This document shows positions 63,201 to 64,000 of a stretch of 64,000 nucleotides of DNA, piece after piece. The DNA is from Rhizobium lusitanum (lineage in GTDB: Bacteria > Pseudomonadota > Alphaproteobacteria > Rhizobiales > Rhizobiaceae), in contig NZ_CP050308.1 in the NCBI RefSeq assembly GCF_014189535.1, forward strand, positions 744,001 to 808,000, read 5' to 3'. Made by a program: the position numbers and the translations under genes. Numbering within the stretch: the stretch's first letter is position 1; every line of letters starts with the position of its first letter. The notes under the pieces are model-generated. The model was not told where the DNA came from. It worked only from the letters and a program-made list of their open reading frames with translations, and ran no database searches.

Positions 63201-63976
63201 GGCTGAGCTTGCTCGTCCGCAGCTTTACGCGTCTGCTTATCCTCGATCCCTGCCGTGAAGAGACCAAGATAATCCGGCTTGCGGTCGATCAGCTTCAGCT
63301 CGCCGTCGAGATCGACAATGAGAGGATGACGATCCGGATTAAGCCGGGTTCGGACACGCAGCACGCCGCTATCATCCGGCTGGCTGCTCGAAATGGTGAA
63401 ACTTCCGTGCTCGCCATCAAGTGCCGCGTCCCCTTCGATCCGCCAGGGGCCGGCGAGCGACTTCGCGGACATTTCGGCATTAAAGCCGGTAATATGCCGG
63501 GTGCGGCCGGATTGTTCATCGATGAACTGGATATCGCCGCCATCGACATGCACGCTTTCCAGTACGACCGATTTGGCGGGCATTTCCGGCTGGCTGCCGC
63601 GCATCCAGTCGAGCGTGCCGTCCTTCAGCAGTCGCAGGCGCACTTTCGGCTCGGACACGCGCATATCGAAAATCAGCGCTTCACCAGACAGGAACGGCGC
63701 CAGCTCGGCATCCATGGAGAATTCCGCGATCTGCACGAGCGGCGTTCCGTCAGCTTCCTGGCCGACGCGGACGTCATGCAATGTCACGGAGGGAAACGGC
63801 AGGAAACGAGCATCGACGGTGCCGTGAACGGTCACTTTCTTGCCAATGATGCGGCTCGCCTGATCTTCGAAATTCTTGCGAAAATCGGTCCAGTCTATGA
63901 AGAGCGGAGCGAGCAGCGCCACGAACAGCACCACTACAAGCAATCCTCCCAAGAAAACCAGGACCCTACCTAACAA
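60272..63976 (-). CDS. AsmA-family protein
   Basis: 1234 residues. A single N-terminal membrane helix (VLVFLGGLLVVVLFVALLAPLFI) is followed by the AsmA_N region (IDWTDFRKNFEDQASRIIGKKVTVHGTVDARFLPFPSVTLHDVRVG), long beta-rich repeats and the AsmA_2 C-terminal module (LSVLPPLLSATDQIQGDITADKVLPIVQTLLNNGE). The end is a charged coiled coil rich in Arg, Glu and Ala (about 1140-1215). Relatives act as bridge-like lipid carriers between inner and outer membrane. Start close to the right window edge; nothing else is visible after it. Confidence 0.9.
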   Translation of the reverse strand: MLGRVLVFLGGLLVVVLFVALLAPLFIDWTDFRKNFEDQASRIIGKKVTVHGTVDARFLPFPSVTLHDVRVGQEADGTPLVQIAEFSMDAELAPFLSGEALIFDMRVSEPKVRLRLLKDGTLDWMRGSQPEMPAKSVVLESVHVDGGDIQFIDEQSGRTRHITGFNAEMSAKSLAGPWRIEGDAALDGEHGSFTISSSQPDDSGVLRVRTRLNPDRHPLIVDLDGELKLIDRKPDYLGLFTAGIEDKQTRKAADEQAQPRVKGRFELTNERIRIPEYRLEVGAADDPYVVTGEATLDTGTKPEFLLTADGQQIDVNRLGNNQGTSGKTNRNPAVSARQRLNNLIAIAAEVPIPQVPGKATFRLPAIVAGDTTIRDVQLDLEPAGSGWKIDHAIGMLPGRTQIEATGKLMLQGEPNFIGNLVVASNQPSGLASWLVGSVDPAIRQLRQAGFSADVSLRHEEQRFDNLEIAIGSATLKGKLDRQAPDKQAPKLAVDLSGDALDLDALRALTGLITGQDAGEALLDHRISAHLKADKFAAFGVQADNVETSFSITDGALTLDKLSVRDVAGAEITATGRGDGSLLDYKGSGEITFKAADPGPFLEMLSRHLPHHPVMDRLVRNAAWYGNTALRGALTLGGDEGDGVAVTLAGVSNGSRVNLDYRMSDLLALTGKGTTTLEATLENSVTSILFGQAGLDPLPVEADANGRLTLKVTADGTEPADAALTFATDKTSFTANGKVDVRPSTFLNGTIALSLDSADLDPYFVMNGIGIPQMGTGLPVKFQANAVFDANKIALSDMKGQLADNNVSGALTFDRKSPNTKATGELTLDKVDLGWLGEAIYGPMTDAATGNLTKVKLGLPTFSGLDLNIKLSAKQVWPGIFGPISNFSANAAYKGEELRLNDIAGAWNGGTLGGNVMLANSDGTGLMQTKLNLTNGDLADVAWQRDGTPLATGRFGLDLTMETSGKSMGELAANASGSGEAKLGETHVRGLNLSVLPPLLSATDQIQGDITADKVLPIVQTLLNNGEAALPAMSIPFNISTGVIRATNLSAGNDVAKLSGSAEISLPDERMRGSLGIDFNAGSEMLNGAEPALRLNFAGLLASPGRTIDVTDITSFLSLRAFERERRRVERLQASVLEKQRLRREVALYKYTAVVRDAQRQRDAVFEQQRSLEETRLRELAREAAAEKQAEAAAKAKAEAEARSKAQAQQFPVLNGQGPQKVAPLNFNGLPGIAQ

Positions 63977-64000
63977 TGCGCACCGTCTCCATTCTGCATT

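Overview
The window looks like chromosomal DNA of a member of the Rhizobiaceae (Rhizobium or a close relative). The grounds are: a permuted two-piece tmRNA gene beside an alphaproteobacterial-type sspB; the order ilvH-ilvI-(HerA ATPase)-miaA/serB-degP-hflC-hflK, which I recognise from rhizobial chromosomes; high overall GC; many small regulators, N-acetyltransferases and ABC transporters; and a short intergenic palindrome of the kind scattered through rhizobial genomes. The species cannot be fixed from the sequence alone.

Layout. 1-4.7 kb: a minus-strand uptake operon (binding protein, two-domain permease, ATPase, 2-oxoglutarate/Fe(II) oxygenase); its permease frame breaks at a G7 tract. 4.9-9.7 kb: aldo/keto reductase, PLP aminotransferase, a VapBC-type toxin-antitoxin pair with a clear operator, a methyltransferase and ilvC. 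9.7-22.4 kb: small regulator/target modules, several divergently arranged (AraC/alcohol dehydrogenase, Lrp/racemase, MarR-GNAT fusion, TetR/MFS, HxlR/FAD monooxygenase/quinone reductase). 22.5-31 kb: pdxJ, a RecD-like helicase, a cobalt-type nitrile hydratase operon with a His-rich alpha subunit, an SDR-DoxX protein, a LysE-type exporter, an aldo/keto reductase and a KpsC-like capsule protein. 31-42.2 kb: conserved core, with ilvI-ilvH under an obvious attenuator (leader peptide, pause hairpin, terminator), a HerA-like ATPase, miaA and serB with overlapping start codons, DegP and HflKC.

42.4-57.5 kb reads as accessory DNA lying between a dihydrofolate reductase gene and thyA. It starts with an AT-rich, divergent DHFR and an AT-rich glycosyltransferase. 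It then carries an aromatic-acid catabolic regulon: 4-oxalomesaconate tautomerase, CHA aldolase, a type I (VOC-fold) extradiol dioxygenase and a GalB-like hydratase on the minus strand, diverging from a LIV-type ABC transporter (livHMGF plus binding protein) on the plus strand. Two DUF1932 dehydrogenases (one frameshifted) bracket it, and a LysR-type regulator with two tandem HTH domains follows. Three near-identical ATAAG-N4-nGCTATA sites lie in the two promoter regions and are probably its operators. The expected job is uptake and extradiol cleavage of a gallate- or protocatechuate-like compound to pyruvate and oxaloacetate.

57.5-64 kb: a long-form thyA, then the trans-translation locus: ssrA (tag ANDNYAEARLAA), sspB, a DUF4169 gene and a ribbon-helix-helix gene, ending with a large AsmA-family protein. 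DUF4169 begins with almost the same VVxLxxFRKKQ motif that ends SspB, where it is the ClpX-docking tail. I consider this the most interesting uncharacterised signal in the window, together with the VOC-dioxygenase/dual-HTH LysR regulon.
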